From: Paucilactobacillus suebicus DSM 5007 = KCTC 3549
GTDB lineage: Bacteria; Bacillota; Bacilli; Lactobacillales; Lactobacillaceae
Reading direction: 5' to 3'
NCBI RefSeq assembly: GCF_001434475.1
Contig: NZ_AZGF01000019.1
Location: forward strand, 1 to 47,339
Length of the DNA: 47,339 bases
Part shown: positions 1 through 9,469 of the stretch, piece by piece
Layout: the number at the start of each line of letters is the position of its first letter
Position numbering within the stretch: position 1 is the first letter of the stretch
The notes under the pieces: model-generated
What the model was told of the DNA's origin: nothing
Seen by the model: the letters and a program-made list of their open reading frames with translations, nothing else
The model's database searches: none
Translations under genes and position numbers: made by a program

Positions 1-27
1 AAATGTTATGTAGAAAGCCGGTTTATC

Positions 28-894
28 ATGGTAAACGCCAGACAAAATACTAAATCAAAGTCTAAAAATAAAAAAAAGTACAATCCTAATGATTCCCTGC
101 TTTACCCACTACTTTATGCCCGAGGAACTGGCAAAATGCAATGGCTGACTACCTACGCTTGGTTTCAATGGCGAACTCAGTGGTATCTGGTTAAGTATCG
201 AACACCGGATGCACTATTACGATTTTTCCCGTTTCTAATGAGCTACATGGCACACAAAGCATGGCCGGTTGACTTTGATCCTTTTAAGGATAAAGCACAA
301 GAGTTTTCTCCACGGCAGAAGTTTGTCAATTCAGGTGAACGAAGAAAAAACACAAGCGTTGGAACTACAGCTGGTATTTTGATTGGACCAGGATTGGCAG
401 CTTTGATGACGGGCTTTTTCAATTCAATTTTACCATCAGATATCTATCCATCACGGTGGACGGTCATTCTGATAGAAGCAGGTTTTGCTTTATTAACATA
501 CATCATTGTTTTGGGCATTCTGTGGCTCTTTTGGGGTAGACGCATTCGTAAATGGTGGCAACAGTACGTGCCACCCAAAGATGCAATCAATGAGATTACT
601 TCACAGCCATCGATCACGGTGAAAATGCATATTCCAGTAAACGCCGGCGGCTGGTTTATTTTGGGTGATCGAATTTTTCTCTTTCTTGCAGGAGCGTTTG
701 TACCTTGGTTAGTGTTTATTGCGCCATTTACGTTTAACTTCAAACCAGATAGCCTTGCTGATTTGCCGATGAACGGATTGGTCGTTGCGGGTGGAATTGC
801 AATGGCAGTTTTTGCCCTTGCCATCCCCAGTGTTCCTGGTCAAACCTCTTTTAAAGAAATTCGACTTAAAGAATTGAATGGTAAACGACTGTAA
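28..894 (+). CDS. Membrane protein of unknown function, first of a tandem paralogous pair
   Basis: Not a family I recognise. The protein has a basic, lysine-rich N-terminus (about residues 8-18), a soluble region to about residue 100, then roughly four hydrophobic segments (near 112-130, 145-167, 210-232 and 248-268). It is clearly paralogous to the next gene: both share YPLL/YPLR near the start, YLVKYRTP, an HK.W.VD motif, PSD.YPS before a membrane segment, and a PSIT.(K/R)MHI motif. The gap to its paralog is about 30 bp, so the two are probably one operon. The reading frame is open to the window edge and no good ribosome binding site precedes the ATG at 28, so the true start could lie upstream; the paralog's length supports this ATG. 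Confidence 0.7.
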   Translation: MVNARQNTKSKSKNKKKYNPNDSLLYPLLYARGTGKMQWLTTYAWFQWRTQWYLVKYRTPDALLRFFPFLMSYMAHKAWPVDFDPFKDKAQEFSPRQKFVNSGERRKNTSVGTTAGILIGPGLAALMTGFFNSILPSDIYPSRWTVILIEAGFALLTYIIVLGILWLFWGRRIRKWWQQYVPPKDAINEITSQPSITVKMHIPVNAGGWFILGDRIFLFLAGAFVPWLVFIAPFTFNFKPDSLADLPMNGLVVAGGIAMAVFALAIPSVPGQTSFKEIRLKELNGKRL

Positions 895-926
895 TCTCCC
901 AACAATTGGAATAAGGAATGGTATTT

Positions 927-1811
927 ATGGCAACAAAAGGAAAAACAAGCAAAAATAATGCAAAACAACAGTGGCTCTATCCGTTACGGATGGATCGTGA
1001 TACGGCCAATTTTGAGTGGGCTTCACAGTATGCATGGTTGCGAGACGAGAAGGACTACTATTTAGTTAAATATCGTACACCTGCTTTTTGGTGTATGATT
1101 TTTCCTACGTTGATGAATCTGGTGCCGCACAAAATGTGGAAGGTTGATCGGGGTTTAATTGATAATACTCCTGAATTCAAACCGAGGTTCAAGAAACCAA
1201 CTAAGGAACAAGAAGCTGCAAGCCGGTCTAGATTACGTCGTGCGGACAGTGCTGGAATTTTCACTTCTATCCTAGGATCGGGAGCCATTGGCGGGGTAAT
1301 TCTCGGAATAATTTCCCTGTTTGTGCCATCTGATCAATATCCGTCTGGTGTAACGGAAGTTGGTATCGAATTGCTCGAAATTATAGTGTTGTATGCAATA
1401 TTGATTGGTATTATCTATTTATTATTCCATAAACGGGTTGCTGCACTGTGGTCGGCGCATAAACGACTAAAAGCGGCTTTAAAGTTGATCACTGATGGTC
1501 CTAGTATTACGATGCGCATGCATATCTCATGGTTGCCGTCTGGATTGGGAAACCTATGCCAACACACGTTAGTAGCCCTCTTTGAACTAGCAATTCTGTA
1601 TGTGTATTTAGTAGTACCAATTGTGGATCCATCTGGCGTCCATAACAGTTATGCAAAGACAGTATTCAACGGATTGGTCTCATGGGTATTCACACTGTTG
1701 TTTGTGGTTGTCTGTTCATTGAAGATTTTTCCAACTAATGCTCTGCCACAATGGGTAAAGACCCGGGGAAAAATTAACTGGCCGAGAAACCAAGGCGAAT
1801 CAAAAAATTAA
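927..1811 (+). CDS. Membrane protein of unknown function, second tandem paralog
   Basis: Paralog of the preceding gene with the same layout: short basic N-terminus, conserved YLVKYRTP and HK.W.VD motifs, then hydrophobic segments near residues 110-130, 145-168, 210-232 and 248-266. I chose the ATG at 927 rather than the in-frame ATG at 918 because AAGGA at 913-917 sits nine bases before 927 and overlaps 918. A hairpin terminator follows the stop, so the pair looks like a closed two-gene unit. The paired expression suggests a heteromeric or redundant membrane complex, but nothing in the sequence indicates a substrate or reaction. Confidence 0.75.
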   Translation: MATKGKTSKNNAKQQWLYPLRMDRDTANFEWASQYAWLRDEKDYYLVKYRTPAFWCMIFPTLMNLVPHKMWKVDRGLIDNTPEFKPRFKKPTKEQEAASRSRLRRADSAGIFTSILGSGAIGGVILGIISLFVPSDQYPSGVTEVGIELLEIIVLYAILIGIIYLLFHKRVAALWSAHKRLKAALKLITDGPSITMRMHISWLPSGLGNLCQHTLVALFELAILYVYLVVPIVDPSGVHNSYAKTVFNGLVSWVFTLLFVVVCSLKIFPTNALPQWVKTRGKINWPRNQGESKN

Positions 1812-1826
1812 TTTAATGTTACTAAC

Positions 1827-1852
1827 GGAAGACTGATTAAGTCTTCTTTTTT
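1827..1852 (+). terminator. Rho-independent terminator
   Basis: Six-base stem GAAGAC/GTCTTC with a seven-base loop followed by a run of six T residues, 16 bases after the stop of the second tandem membrane gene. Confidence 0.75.
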
Positions 1853-1988
1853 AATGTTGTTTTACAATTCAAAACCTAGCCGACATAGTTTTCCGTTGTA
1901 TAAAGATTGCTTAAGAACGTGCGAATGCACGTTAATTCTGTTTTACTTGAGTTAAAATTACACGCGAATCTATTATGGAAGTGTTGTA

Positions 1989-3743
1989 ATGAAAATTGTA
2001 AATCGCTGGTGGCATCAGCGGTGGGCACCCTTATCTGTGCTTATTTTGATGAGCTTAATTATGATTGTTCCACAGCTGTTGACTGGCAGTACTATTGTTG
2101 GCAGTGATGGAATATTTCATTTTAATCGTATCTATGACGCTGCCAAACAAATTAGTAACTGGAATTTCAGTTATTTTCAAACAAACTATGGTTTTCAACA
2201 GAGTGGGCGAATTGTTAATGCAGTTTATGGCCCGTATTTTGCTTATCTAACAGGTTTTTTACTAGTAATTTTTCGTAGTTGGTACCATTTTCAATTAGTA
2301 ACCACCTTCGCCGTTTACCTAATTGGTGGCTGGGGGATGTACCGACTGACTCGCATTGCCGGTGCTCACCGTGGTGCTGGATTAATTACCGCGTTAATCT
2401 TTATGAATGTCGGTTGGCTACCACGCTGGGGTTTTAATCAGAATATGAATGGAATCGGAGCTGCCTTGATGCCATATGTGATTGCTTGTGGCATTCAAAT
2501 GGTCCATGATCAAGTTCGACCGATTCACATAGTCCAGCTAACGCTAATTATGTCAGTGTTGATTGAAACTCATGTTCTTAGTACTTTAATGGCCGTTATT
2601 TTACTAGTTCCGTTTTGGATAGTGGGTATGTGGCGTAGTGACCATCGGTTATTGATGATCAGGAACACAGCGATCGCAATTGGATTGACCTTACTTTTGA
2701 CGGCAAATGTGTGGGGTGGCATGTTATCACTTTACGCCAATAATTCGTTGGCGTTACCACATTCATTTCAATTGGCACAAAATACACTGCACATTACTAA
2801 ATTAATGGATCATCGTGATTCTATAAGTATCTATCTGATTATTATTTTTATTTGGCAGGTAGGCCTGCTTCTCTGGCATCGTCGTCAAGTTACACGTATT
2901 AACTGGATGATCAGCGGTCTTGGAATAATTTTTCTATGGCTGACTTCAAGGTTCTTTCCTTGGCAAACGGTAAACCATGCTATTCCAGTACTGTCACAGG
3001 TTCTTCAGTTTCCCGTTCGAATCACGATTGTTGCGTACCCGTTATTATTGTGTGGGTTAGCGCTGAGTCTGTCGTTACCAACGAAGTTACCACAAGGTAA
3101 AGACTTAATGTTGCCAATTATGATTTTGGCTGTATTAGCAGTTGCTGTACCGAATATTACCAATATTTCTCAACGTAGTGAACAGGTCCAACACCGTAAA
3201 GTCCTAAAGAACTTTGGTGGGCTACTATTGTTGGACAATTCTCCTAAAGTATTACGTAAAACACTTAATAGCAAACATCCAGGTGCACTGCTGGAACTGG
3301 CCGAAAAGCACAGCTCTGATTATTTGCCGATTAATGGAAAGCAGGGTGAGGGGCAACAAAATCCAGGCTCGATTTATAAACGTCAAATTTTGTTAGGACA
3401 CCAATTCTTTTCATTTACAGTGCTTAGTCATGGTCGTCTTGAACTTCAATGGCACGCTGATAACAAGGGCTGGCAAATGACGCCTGTCGTGTCTTATCAT
3501 GATTCGACACTTACCTTGAACGGCAAGAAACTAGCGAAATCAGAATATCGAAGGACGCATATCAACGTGCCAATTGTCTACGCTCATAAGGGAACCAACA
3601 AGCTGATTATTAGGTACGCAACACCAACCTGGGTCGGCGTTCTAATTGGGGCTTCACTTGCTAGCTGGTTTGGACTGGGCTGCTATGGACTTTATGAGTT
3701 TAGAAAAAGGTGTGGATTGAGGCGAATAGAACTTGAGCATTAA
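1989..3743 (+). CDS. Large polytopic membrane protein, GT-C or PTPS-related type
   Basis: A 584-residue protein with about eleven to thirteen predicted membrane helices in the first 380 residues, a soluble, probably extracellular, domain (about 390-550), and one C-terminal helix near 555-575. The first outer loop carries GSDGIFHFNRI with an acidic residue just after helix 1, the arrangement seen in GT-C glycosyltransferases and in YfhO or PTPS-related membrane proteins. The closest call I can make is a membrane protein of that broad group, possibly acting on lipid-linked sugars in envelope polymer synthesis; the substrate is unknown. GGAAG precedes the ATG. It is separated from the previous genes by a terminator and appears monocistronic. 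Confidence 0.65.
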   Translation: MKIVNRWWHQRWAPLSVLILMSLIMIVPQLLTGSTIVGSDGIFHFNRIYDAAKQISNWNFSYFQTNYGFQQSGRIVNAVYGPYFAYLTGFLLVIFRSWYHFQLVTTFAVYLIGGWGMYRLTRIAGAHRGAGLITALIFMNVGWLPRWGFNQNMNGIGAALMPYVIACGIQMVHDQVRPIHIVQLTLIMSVLIETHVLSTLMAVILLVPFWIVGMWRSDHRLLMIRNTAIAIGLTLLLTANVWGGMLSLYANNSLALPHSFQLAQNTLHITKLMDHRDSISIYLIIIFIWQVGLLLWHRRQVTRINWMISGLGIIFLWLTSRFFPWQTVNHAIPVLSQVLQFPVRITIVAYPLLLCGLALSLSLPTKLPQGKDLMLPIMILAVLAVAVPNITNISQRSEQVQHRKVLKNFGGLLLLDNSPKVLRKTLNSKHPGALLELAEKHSSDYLPINGKQGEGQQNPGSIYKRQILLGHQFFSFTVLSHGRLELQWHADNKGWQMTPVVSYHDSTLTLNGKKLAKSEYRRTHINVPIVYAHKGTNKLIIRYATPTWVGVLIGASLASWFGLGCYGLYEFRKRCGLRRIELEH

Positions 3744-3907
3744 TTGAATAATCAAACTAGTTACCTAACCACCATGTGCCAAAAAAACGACTAATTTATT
3801 AAGATAATTACGATAATATTAAATGTGTGGCATGACTTACCAAATCATTTTCCTTCAATCTAGAAACATGTTAAAGTACGTCTAATCAAAGGAATGGAGG
3901 ATGAAAT

Positions 3908-4135
3908 TTGCCAATCGTAATTATTAAACTAATGTGGGCCGTTGGTGCCTTATTCAGCTTTGTATTAAGCCTGGTTGGTTTTGTGCTTCCCATCATTCCA
4001 GGCATCCCGTTCGCGGTATTTACATTAATCTGCGTAGAAAAGTTATCACCACGGTTTCATAAGTGGTTATTAAATACTAAGTTAGTTCGTAAATTTAGAG
4101 TTAGATTTCCAAAACTGGCAAAAGTTTTGGTATAG
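3908..4135 (+). CDS. Small DUF454 (YbaN-like) membrane protein
   Basis: 75 residues with two hydrophobic stretches (about 8-25 and 28-42) and the DUF454 signature: G-x-LP-x-P-G-x-PF followed by LSPRFHKWL. The family is small inner-membrane proteins of unknown function, usually somewhat longer than this, so this is a compact member. The start is TTG at 3908: GGAGG at 3896-3900 sits seven bases upstream, while the ATG at 3901 directly abuts the Shine-Dalgarno sequence, is out of frame and would encode only eight residues. A strong terminator follows immediately, so it is probably monocistronic. Confidence 0.75.
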   Translation: MPIVIIKLMWAVGALFSFVLSLVGFVLPIIPGIPFAVFTLICVEKLSPRFHKWLLNTKLVRKFRVRFPKLAKVLV

Positions 4136-4165
4136 AAAAGCTGAGATTGTTCTTGGCTTTTTTTT
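4136..4165 (+). terminator. Rho-independent terminator of the DUF454 gene
   Basis: AAAAGC pairs with GCTTTT and the stem extends inward for about five more pairs, two of them G-U, around a four-base loop; a run of T residues follows. It begins directly at the stop codon. Confidence 0.8.
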
Positions 4166-4184
4166 ATGGAGTTTTAATTTGTGC

Positions 4185-4215
4185 TTTACCTAGAGTGGAC
4201 TTTAAGGAGTATGAT
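4185..4215 (+). promoter_or_regulatory. Candidate MerR-type promoter of the ABC exporter
   Basis: TTTACC (4185-4190) and TATGAT (4210-4215) are separated by 19 bp, and the spacer holds an imperfect dyad, AGAGT..ACTTTAAGG. The right half matches the operator-like promoter at 39992. MerR activators act on promoters with such long spacers. It lies upstream of the palindromic element at 4238 and 246 bases before the exporter start, so the element would fall in the 5' leader. The assignment is tentative because the -35 box is weak. Confidence 0.35.
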
Positions 4216-4237
4216 TGTAGAGCTGTGGGTTATGATA

Positions 4238-4362
4238 GGTTGAAACGTGCCAAAAAGAGCAGGCTCAGCGCATATAAGGGGTAAAATTCAACATTCCTAA
4301 AGCTCAGGAATATTAAATTTTACCCCTTATATACATGAGCCTATGCGCTCTTTTTGACACTC
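4238..4362 (-). repeat. Palindromic element 1 (reverse orientation)
   Basis: Long hairpin sequence. Read on the minus strand it starts TAGAGTGTCAAAAAGAGC and ends GCTCTTTTTGGCACGTTTCAACC, with a TATATAAGGGG/CCCCTTATAT inner stem and a CCTGAGCTTTAGG centre. The conserved ends match the other copies in this window while the stem sequence is its own. It lies in a 320 bp gene-free stretch between the DUF454 gene and the ABC exporter. Confidence 0.85.
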
Positions 4363-4417
4363 TATACATAAAATTCGACCACTTAGCCCAATGAGGTTTA
4401 TTTGTTGTAGCACTTAT

Positions 4418-4430
4418 GGTTTAATAAACC
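4418..4430. promoter_or_regulatory. Short dyad before the ABC exporter
   Basis: GGTTTAATAAACC is an inverted repeat (GGTTTA/TAAACC) 30 bases upstream of the exporter start codon. It could be an operator or a small leader hairpin. No good -35/-10 pair is visible around it. Confidence 0.3.
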
Positions 4431-4460
4431 TTGCGAAAAAAATGTGGAGGAAATTATTTA

Positions 4461-6197
4461 ATGATTATTAAAGCACTTGGGAAGTATAAGTTGCTGGTGA
4501 CGGCAGCACTGCTGACAATGCTACTTCAAGTTGGAGCGGCCTTGTGGCAACCCAGTTATATGAAAAGTATCCTCAGTGTGATGGCTAATATGACGCTGTC
4601 GACCTCTGGAAAAATTGATCGAATCAGTAATTATGGTGTGGCACTGATTGGTGTCGCCATCATCGGATTGATTGGCTCAATTTTGAATACCATTACGGCG
4701 GCCAAAATTGCACAGTCCGTTTCGGCAGATTTGCGTGAAAACACATTTCGTAAGATTCAGACATTTGCCTATGCGGATATTGAAAAATTTAAATCCGAAA
4801 ATTTAGTCGTTCGGATGACAAATGATATTAACCAGATTCAAATGCTTCTAATGATGACATTTCAGGTTTTAATCCGTGTGCCGTTGCTGTTTGTCGGCGC
4901 ATTTATTTTGTCAATCATCACAATGCCAAAACTATGGTGGATTATTGTGGTGATGGTTGTTTTGATTGTTGTTGTCACCGGATTCGCAATGAAATCAATG
5001 GGACCCCATTTTGCAATGTTCCAGCGATTGATGGATCGTATTAATGGTATTACAAAGGATAATCTGCGTGGGTCACGGGTGGTTAAATCGTTCGTGCAAG
5101 AAGACAATGAAGCAAAGAAATTTGATAAGCAATCAGATGAACTTTTGCACCATAACCTTGCTGTTGGGTATACATTCTCAACGATGATTCCTGCATTCAC
5201 AATCATTTCACAATTGGCCATTTTTGTGGCAATTATATTGGTGTCAACGTTCGTGACTAAGTCAGCGTCATATGCTCAGGATCAATTGGGCGGCATCATG
5301 TCGTTCATTCAGTACATGATGCAAATCATGTTTGCCATTATTATGGGTGGCATGATGTCGATGTTTGCTTCTCGTGGCTTCGTTTCAATGGGTCGGATTA
5401 AGGAAGTTCTTGATACTGAAGTGACCATGTCGTTTGATGATGTTCCTGACGAGGATTTGACTGGATCGGTTGAATTTGATCACGTAACCTTCTCATATCC
5501 GAATGACAAGAAACCAACCATTAACGATGTTAGTTTTGAAATTGAGCCAGGCGAAATGGTCGGGATCGTTGGAGCAACTGGTGCAGGTAAATCTACACTG
5601 GCTCAGCTCATTCCACGGCTATTTGACCCCACGTCTGGTTACGTTAAGGTTGGTGGTCAGGATTTGAAACATGTGTCGAAAGGGACACTGAAGAAGACAA
5701 TTTCAATTGTTTTGCAAAAAGCAATTCTATTTTCTGGCACGATTGCCGGTAATTTGAAGCAGGGCAATCCCAATGCTACTACCGAAGATATGAATCGGGC
5801 CGCTCAAATTGCTCAAGCATCCGAATTTATTGATCGGCTACCAGAGGGATATGAAGCCCCAGTTGAAGAACGTGGTAATAACTTCTCAGGTGGTCAAAAG
5901 CAGCGAATGTCAATTACCCGCGGCGTTATCAAACGTCCTAAGGTGTTGATCTTGGACGATTCGACCTCGGCTCTGGACGCTCGATCGGAAAAACTGGTTC
6001 AAGATGCTTTTAATCGTGAACTAAAGGGCACTACAACCATTATCATTGCTCAGAAAATTTCATCGGTTGTTCATGCAGACAAAATTTTAGTGCTTGATCA
6101 GGGCCACCTAGTTGCTCAAGGGAAACATCAGGAACTTGTTGAGAATTCTGATGTATACCGGCAAATTTACGATACTCAAAAAGCAAAGGAGGATTAG
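4461..6197 (+). CDS. ABC multidrug exporter, degenerate-site half (BmrC/LmrC-like)
   Basis: Membrane domain of about six helices (residues 10-300) followed by a nucleotide-binding domain. Walker A GATGAGKS is near residue 371 and the signature FSGGQ near 474. Two catalytic positions are altered: Walker B reads LILDDS, with Asp in place of the catalytic Glu, and the H-switch histidine is Gln (IIIAQK). With the partner's degenerate signature this fits a heterodimeric exporter having one dead ATP site, as in BmrCD, LmrCD and TM287/288. The start is ATG 4461, ten bases after GGAGG; the upstream in-frame TTG at 4431 lacks a site. The partner gene begins three bases after the stop. Substrates are likely amphiphilic drugs or toxins by family. 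Confidence 0.88.
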   Translation: MIIKALGKYKLLVTAALLTMLLQVGAALWQPSYMKSILSVMANMTLSTSGKIDRISNYGVALIGVAIIGLIGSILNTITAAKIAQSVSADLRENTFRKIQTFAYADIEKFKSENLVVRMTNDINQIQMLLMMTFQVLIRVPLLFVGAFILSIITMPKLWWIIVVMVVLIVVVTGFAMKSMGPHFAMFQRLMDRINGITKDNLRGSRVVKSFVQEDNEAKKFDKQSDELLHHNLAVGYTFSTMIPAFTIISQLAIFVAIILVSTFVTKSASYAQDQLGGIMSFIQYMMQIMFAIIMGGMMSMFASRGFVSMGRIKEVLDTEVTMSFDDVPDEDLTGSVEFDHVTFSYPNDKKPTINDVSFEIEPGEMVGIVGATGAGKSTLAQLIPRLFDPTSGYVKVGGQDLKHVSKGTLKKTISIVLQKAILFSGTIAGNLKQGNPNATTEDMNRAAQIAQASEFIDRLPEGYEAPVEERGNNFSGGQKQRMSITRGVIKRPKVLILDDSTSALDARSEKLVQDAFNRELKGTTTIIIAQKISSVVHADKILVLDQGHLVAQGKHQELVENSDVYRQIYDTQKAKED

Positions 6198-6199
6198 TC

Positions 6200-8296
6200 G
6201 TGAACGATACAGCTCGTGCTATTAAGTTTTTTTACCTATATTTAAAGAAATACAAGCTGCAGTTTGCAGTGATTGCAGTCTTCATCTTTGCGGCTACCTA
6301 CCTTCAAGTTGAAGCCCCCGTGGTGATGGGACATGCAATTACGCATTTGACCACCTACGTTGGCGACTTTTTTACGCACCAACACGCTCCTGAGGCAATC
6401 AAGGCTTTAAAGAAGATTGCAAATGGTGCAGTTACTGCTCAAGATACGTTGAAGGGGATTGCATCACAGATGAGTACGGCGACTGGCCATACGATTGCTT
6501 GGACGTCATTAACCGATACAAATGTACAACAGACGGTTCTCTCACACCTGCCAAAGGGAACAACAATTCACTCACTTCAGCAAATGGCGCAAATGCCAAC
6601 TGATTGGACTAAGCTGACAAACGCCAACGTCCCAGCTAGCATTGCTTCATCATTGCCAAGCGGTACGACAATTAACAGTTTGCATCATATTGCAATGTCC
6701 TCACCGGCAAGTAAGGCCGATTTCTTTGGCTCAATGTGGACATTGTTTGCATTTTATATCATGACTGGTGTGGCTCAGTTGATTTACCAGCTTTTGTTTA
6801 CCCGCATTGTGTCACATTCAACTAACCGGATGCGTAAAGGCTTATTCGGCAAACTTGAAAAATTAACAATTGCCTACTTTGATCGTCATGAAGACGGTGA
6901 TATCCTAGCTCGCTTTACATCTGATTTGGACAACATTCAAAACACTTTAAACCAGGCTGCTGTTAACGTGACGACTAACATTGCATTATTTGTTGGGATC
7001 CTGATTATGATCTTCAATCAAAACGTCAGCATGGCACTGGTTACCGTTTCAACAACACCGGTTGCCGTACTATGTGCCGTGATTATTATCATTCAAGCTA
7101 AGCGCAACACCGATCGGCAACAAGCTGAAGTTGGTGATTTAAACGCCTATATGGATGAAAAGATCTCTGGTCAAAAGGCGATTATTGTCGAAGGCCAGCA
7201 AGAAGATGCGATTGCAGGATTTGTTACTCGTAATAAGAAGGTTCAAAAGTCGACCTTTGCATTTCAAGCGTGGTCAGGGATGATCTTCCCGTTGATGAAT
7301 GGATTTTCACTACTGACCGTAGCGTTGGTGATTTTTTTAGGAACACGGATTGCCTTGAATGATAGCTCGTTATCAACGGCCGCTGCGCTAGGATTGGTTG
7401 TTACGTTTATCCAATATGCTCAGCAGTACTACAACCCAATCATGCAAATTTCATCATCGTTTGGTCAGTTACAGTTAGCAGTGACAGGTGCCACTAGGTT
7501 GAACATTATGTTTGATGAGCCCGAAGAAGTTAGACCTGAAAATGGAAAGAGCTTTAATGCGATTGACAAGGGAATTCAGATTGAACACGTCGATTTCGGC
7601 TACGAGCCTGATAAAACTATCTTGAAGGATGTTAATATTAACGTTGATAAGGGACAGATGGTGGCACTAGTTGGCCCCACTGGATCTGGAAAGACAACGA
7701 TTATGAACTTGATGAACCGTTTCTACGATGTAGATAAGGGAGTTATCAAGTACGATGGAACAGATATCCGTCAGTTCGATTTGGATAGCCTACGCTCTAA
7801 CGTTGGGATCGTGTTACAAGAATCAGTACTATTCTCTGGCACCATTGCGGATAACATTCGGTTTGGTAAGCCAGAAGCAAGTATGGACGATGTGATTACG
7901 GTGGCAAAGACTACCCACATCCATGACTTTATTGAAAGTCTACCAGACAAGTATGAAACATATGTAGACGATAATAATTCAGTTTTCTCGGTCGGACAGA
8001 AACAACAAATTTCGATTGCGAGAACAATTTTGACGGACCCCAAAGTCTTAATTTTGGATGAAGCCACGTCAAACGTGGATACCGTGACTGAACAACAAAT
8101 TCAGTACGCAATGGAAGCAGCCATTGCGGGCAGAACGTCATTTGTCATCGCCCATAGGCTAAAAACAATTCTAAACGCCGACAAGATTGTCGTGCTGAAG
8201 GATGGCCAAGTAATTGAGGAAGGTACACATGATCAATTACTGGACGAAAATGGATTCTATGCGGAGCTTTATAGAAATCAGTTTGTGTTTGAATAG
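6200..8296 (+). CDS. ABC multidrug exporter, catalytic half with extracellular insert (BmrD/LmrD-like)
   Basis: 698 residues, starting at GTG with AAAGGAGG inside the end of the upstream gene, so translation is probably coupled. Membrane domain, then a nucleotide-binding domain with Walker A GPTGSGKT (near 491), intact Walker B Glu (LILDEA, near 617) and H-switch His (VIAHRL). The signature is degenerate, SVGQKQQ instead of SGGQ. This is the mirror image of the first subunit, as expected for one canonical and one dead site. Between helices 1 and 2 lies an insert of about 125 residues, also known from BmrD, containing a tandem duplication of about 35 residues (99-132 and 134-167, each with W.(S/K)LT..NV and LP.GTTI.SL). 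Confidence 0.88.
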   Translation: MNDTARAIKFFYLYLKKYKLQFAVIAVFIFAATYLQVEAPVVMGHAITHLTTYVGDFFTHQHAPEAIKALKKIANGAVTAQDTLKGIASQMSTATGHTIAWTSLTDTNVQQTVLSHLPKGTTIHSLQQMAQMPTDWTKLTNANVPASIASSLPSGTTINSLHHIAMSSPASKADFFGSMWTLFAFYIMTGVAQLIYQLLFTRIVSHSTNRMRKGLFGKLEKLTIAYFDRHEDGDILARFTSDLDNIQNTLNQAAVNVTTNIALFVGILIMIFNQNVSMALVTVSTTPVAVLCAVIIIIQAKRNTDRQQAEVGDLNAYMDEKISGQKAIIVEGQQEDAIAGFVTRNKKVQKSTFAFQAWSGMIFPLMNGFSLLTVALVIFLGTRIALNDSSLSTAAALGLVVTFIQYAQQYYNPIMQISSSFGQLQLAVTGATRLNIMFDEPEEVRPENGKSFNAIDKGIQIEHVDFGYEPDKTILKDVNINVDKGQMVALVGPTGSGKTTIMNLMNRFYDVDKGVIKYDGTDIRQFDLDSLRSNVGIVLQESVLFSGTIADNIRFGKPEASMDDVITVAKTTHIHDFIESLPDKYETYVDDNNSVFSVGQKQQISIARTILTDPKVLILDEATSNVDTVTEQQIQYAMEAAIAGRTSFVIAHRLKTILNADKIVVLKDGQVIEEGTHDQLLDENGFYAELYRNQFVFE

Positions 8297-8298
8297 TA

Positions 8299-8421
8299 GA
8301 GTGTCAAAAAAGGCGCCTAGCTTCCAGAATATAAGTACAAAAACGCGAAACTCCTGAACTTGGAGTTCCGCGTTTTTGTACTTATATGGCAGGAAGTTGC
8401 CTTTTTTGACACGTTTCGGCC
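8299..8421 (+). repeat. Palindromic element 2
   Basis: Left end TAGAGTGTCAAAAAAGGC, right end GCCTTTTTTGACACGTTTCGGCC, inner stem ATATAAGTAC/GTACTTATAT extended by an AAAAACGCG stem, and centre CTCCTGAACTTGGAG. The internal bulge is CCAGA opposite GGCAGG. It starts two bases after the stop of the ABC exporter and lies between convergent genes, so it may also terminate transcription both ways. Confidence 0.9.
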
Positions 8422-8436
8422 ATAAAAACAAAAAAC

Positions 8437-9393
8437 CTACCCCCACCGCTCAACCTTCAGCTTAAGTGCATCACGCACATTATCAGTCATTTCCCGTACT
8501 TCAACATCATCACCCAAAAATAACAGCCAATCCACAAACATCTGTATACCATCACTGTTATCACCAATATAGTCCTTGAAAATAGCATGCTGTTGGAACG
8601 GATCAGTGAACTGGAGTTGTTTTCCAGGTTGGTGAATTCTTTTGAAGCGTTCAATGGCCATAGGACCTAGTTCGAGAATAACGTTAGGTGTTGGTTGGTG
8701 TCTTTTCTCAATCTGATCGTGAATAATGATAGGATCATGTAATGGAGAATCTTGTATTTCTTGTACCCGATCTACCCTAAATGTGCGTTCATCATTACGA
8801 GTAAAGTCATAGCTACTCATGTACCAGTGAGAGTTGCTATTATAAAAATGCTCAACGTATATCTCATGCCATTCGGGGCCGTTAGCGTTACGCTTTTGAT
8901 AATTAATTTTAAACGTTCTTTTCTTAACGGACTGACTGATCAAGTCACTCAGCATTGCTGGCGCTTGATCAGATAACTCGACAATACTTGGGTTATCTGG
9001 ATTTGTATTGTCAAACCATAGTAGGTCTTGGAGGTTTAACAACTCATTCTGAAGATTATCAGGTACGATGGTCAATAACTTCTCAGTGATGGCCTGTCGA
9101 TTTTTTAAATAGGGCAACTGTTGATTAGTGGTGGCCAAAAATGCGACGAAAAGAGCTTGAATTTCGGTGGGGGTGAACGTTACCGCGGGTAAAGTCTGAT
9201 TTCTAAGTACGGAGTAGCCGCCATTATGACCTGGAGTTGAAGTAAGCGGTAATCCAAGTTCCTGGATTTCAGCAATATCACGAATTGCAGTACTACGGGA
9301 AATACTGAATTCCGTCATTAAATCTTGGAGAGTAAATTGCTCACGGTTGTTGATAAATCTAATTTCTGTAGTTACACGCAAAGTTTTTTTCAT
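8437..9393 (-). CDS. WYL-domain transcriptional regulator (YafY/DeoR-like)
   Basis: N-terminal helix-turn-helix (about residues 15-55: TLQDLMTEFSISRSTAIRDI, then a GYSV wing), followed by a WYL domain with a W.E.YVEHFYNSNSHWYMSSYD segment. WYL regulators sense ligands, often nucleic acid or small molecules, and repress or activate nearby genes. The start is ATG at 9393, preceded by GGAG at a good distance; a TTG four codons upstream has no site. It is divergent from the GyrI-like gene across about 75 bp, so it likely controls that gene and itself. The downstream end faces a palindromic element. Confidence 0.85.
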   Translation of the reverse strand: MKKTLRVTTEIRFINNREQFTLQDLMTEFSISRSTAIRDIAEIQELGLPLTSTPGHNGGYSVLRNQTLPAVTFTPTEIQALFVAFLATTNQQLPYLKNRQAITEKLLTIVPDNLQNELLNLQDLLWFDNTNPDNPSIVELSDQAPAMLSDLISQSVKKRTFKINYQKRNANGPEWHEIYVEHFYNSNSHWYMSSYDFTRNDERTFRVDRVQEIQDSPLHDPIIIHDQIEKRHQPTPNVILELGPMAIERFKRIHQPGKQLQFTDPFQQHAIFKDYIGDNSDGIQMFVDWLLFLGDDVEVREMTDNVRDALKLKVERWG

Positions 9394-9469
9394 TTTTTTC
9401 TCCAAACGTGTCGTTTTTTGATACCTTTGGGTTTTATTATACCAACATCAAATCAGGAGGTCATTAAAT

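Noticed and set aside
1907-2107. 66-codon ORF before the polytopic membrane protein
   Set aside because: It overlaps the true gene in another frame and has no ribosome binding site.
3901-3927. ATG immediately after GGAGG, eight codons, before the DUF454 gene
   Set aside because: It touches the Shine-Dalgarno sequence with no spacing, so translation from it is unlikely; the TTG at 3908 fits better.
4211-4243. Ten-codon ORF after AAGGAG upstream of the ABC exporter, possible leader peptide
   Set aside because: The ATG is one base from the Shine-Dalgarno sequence, and the same bases fit better as a -10 box.
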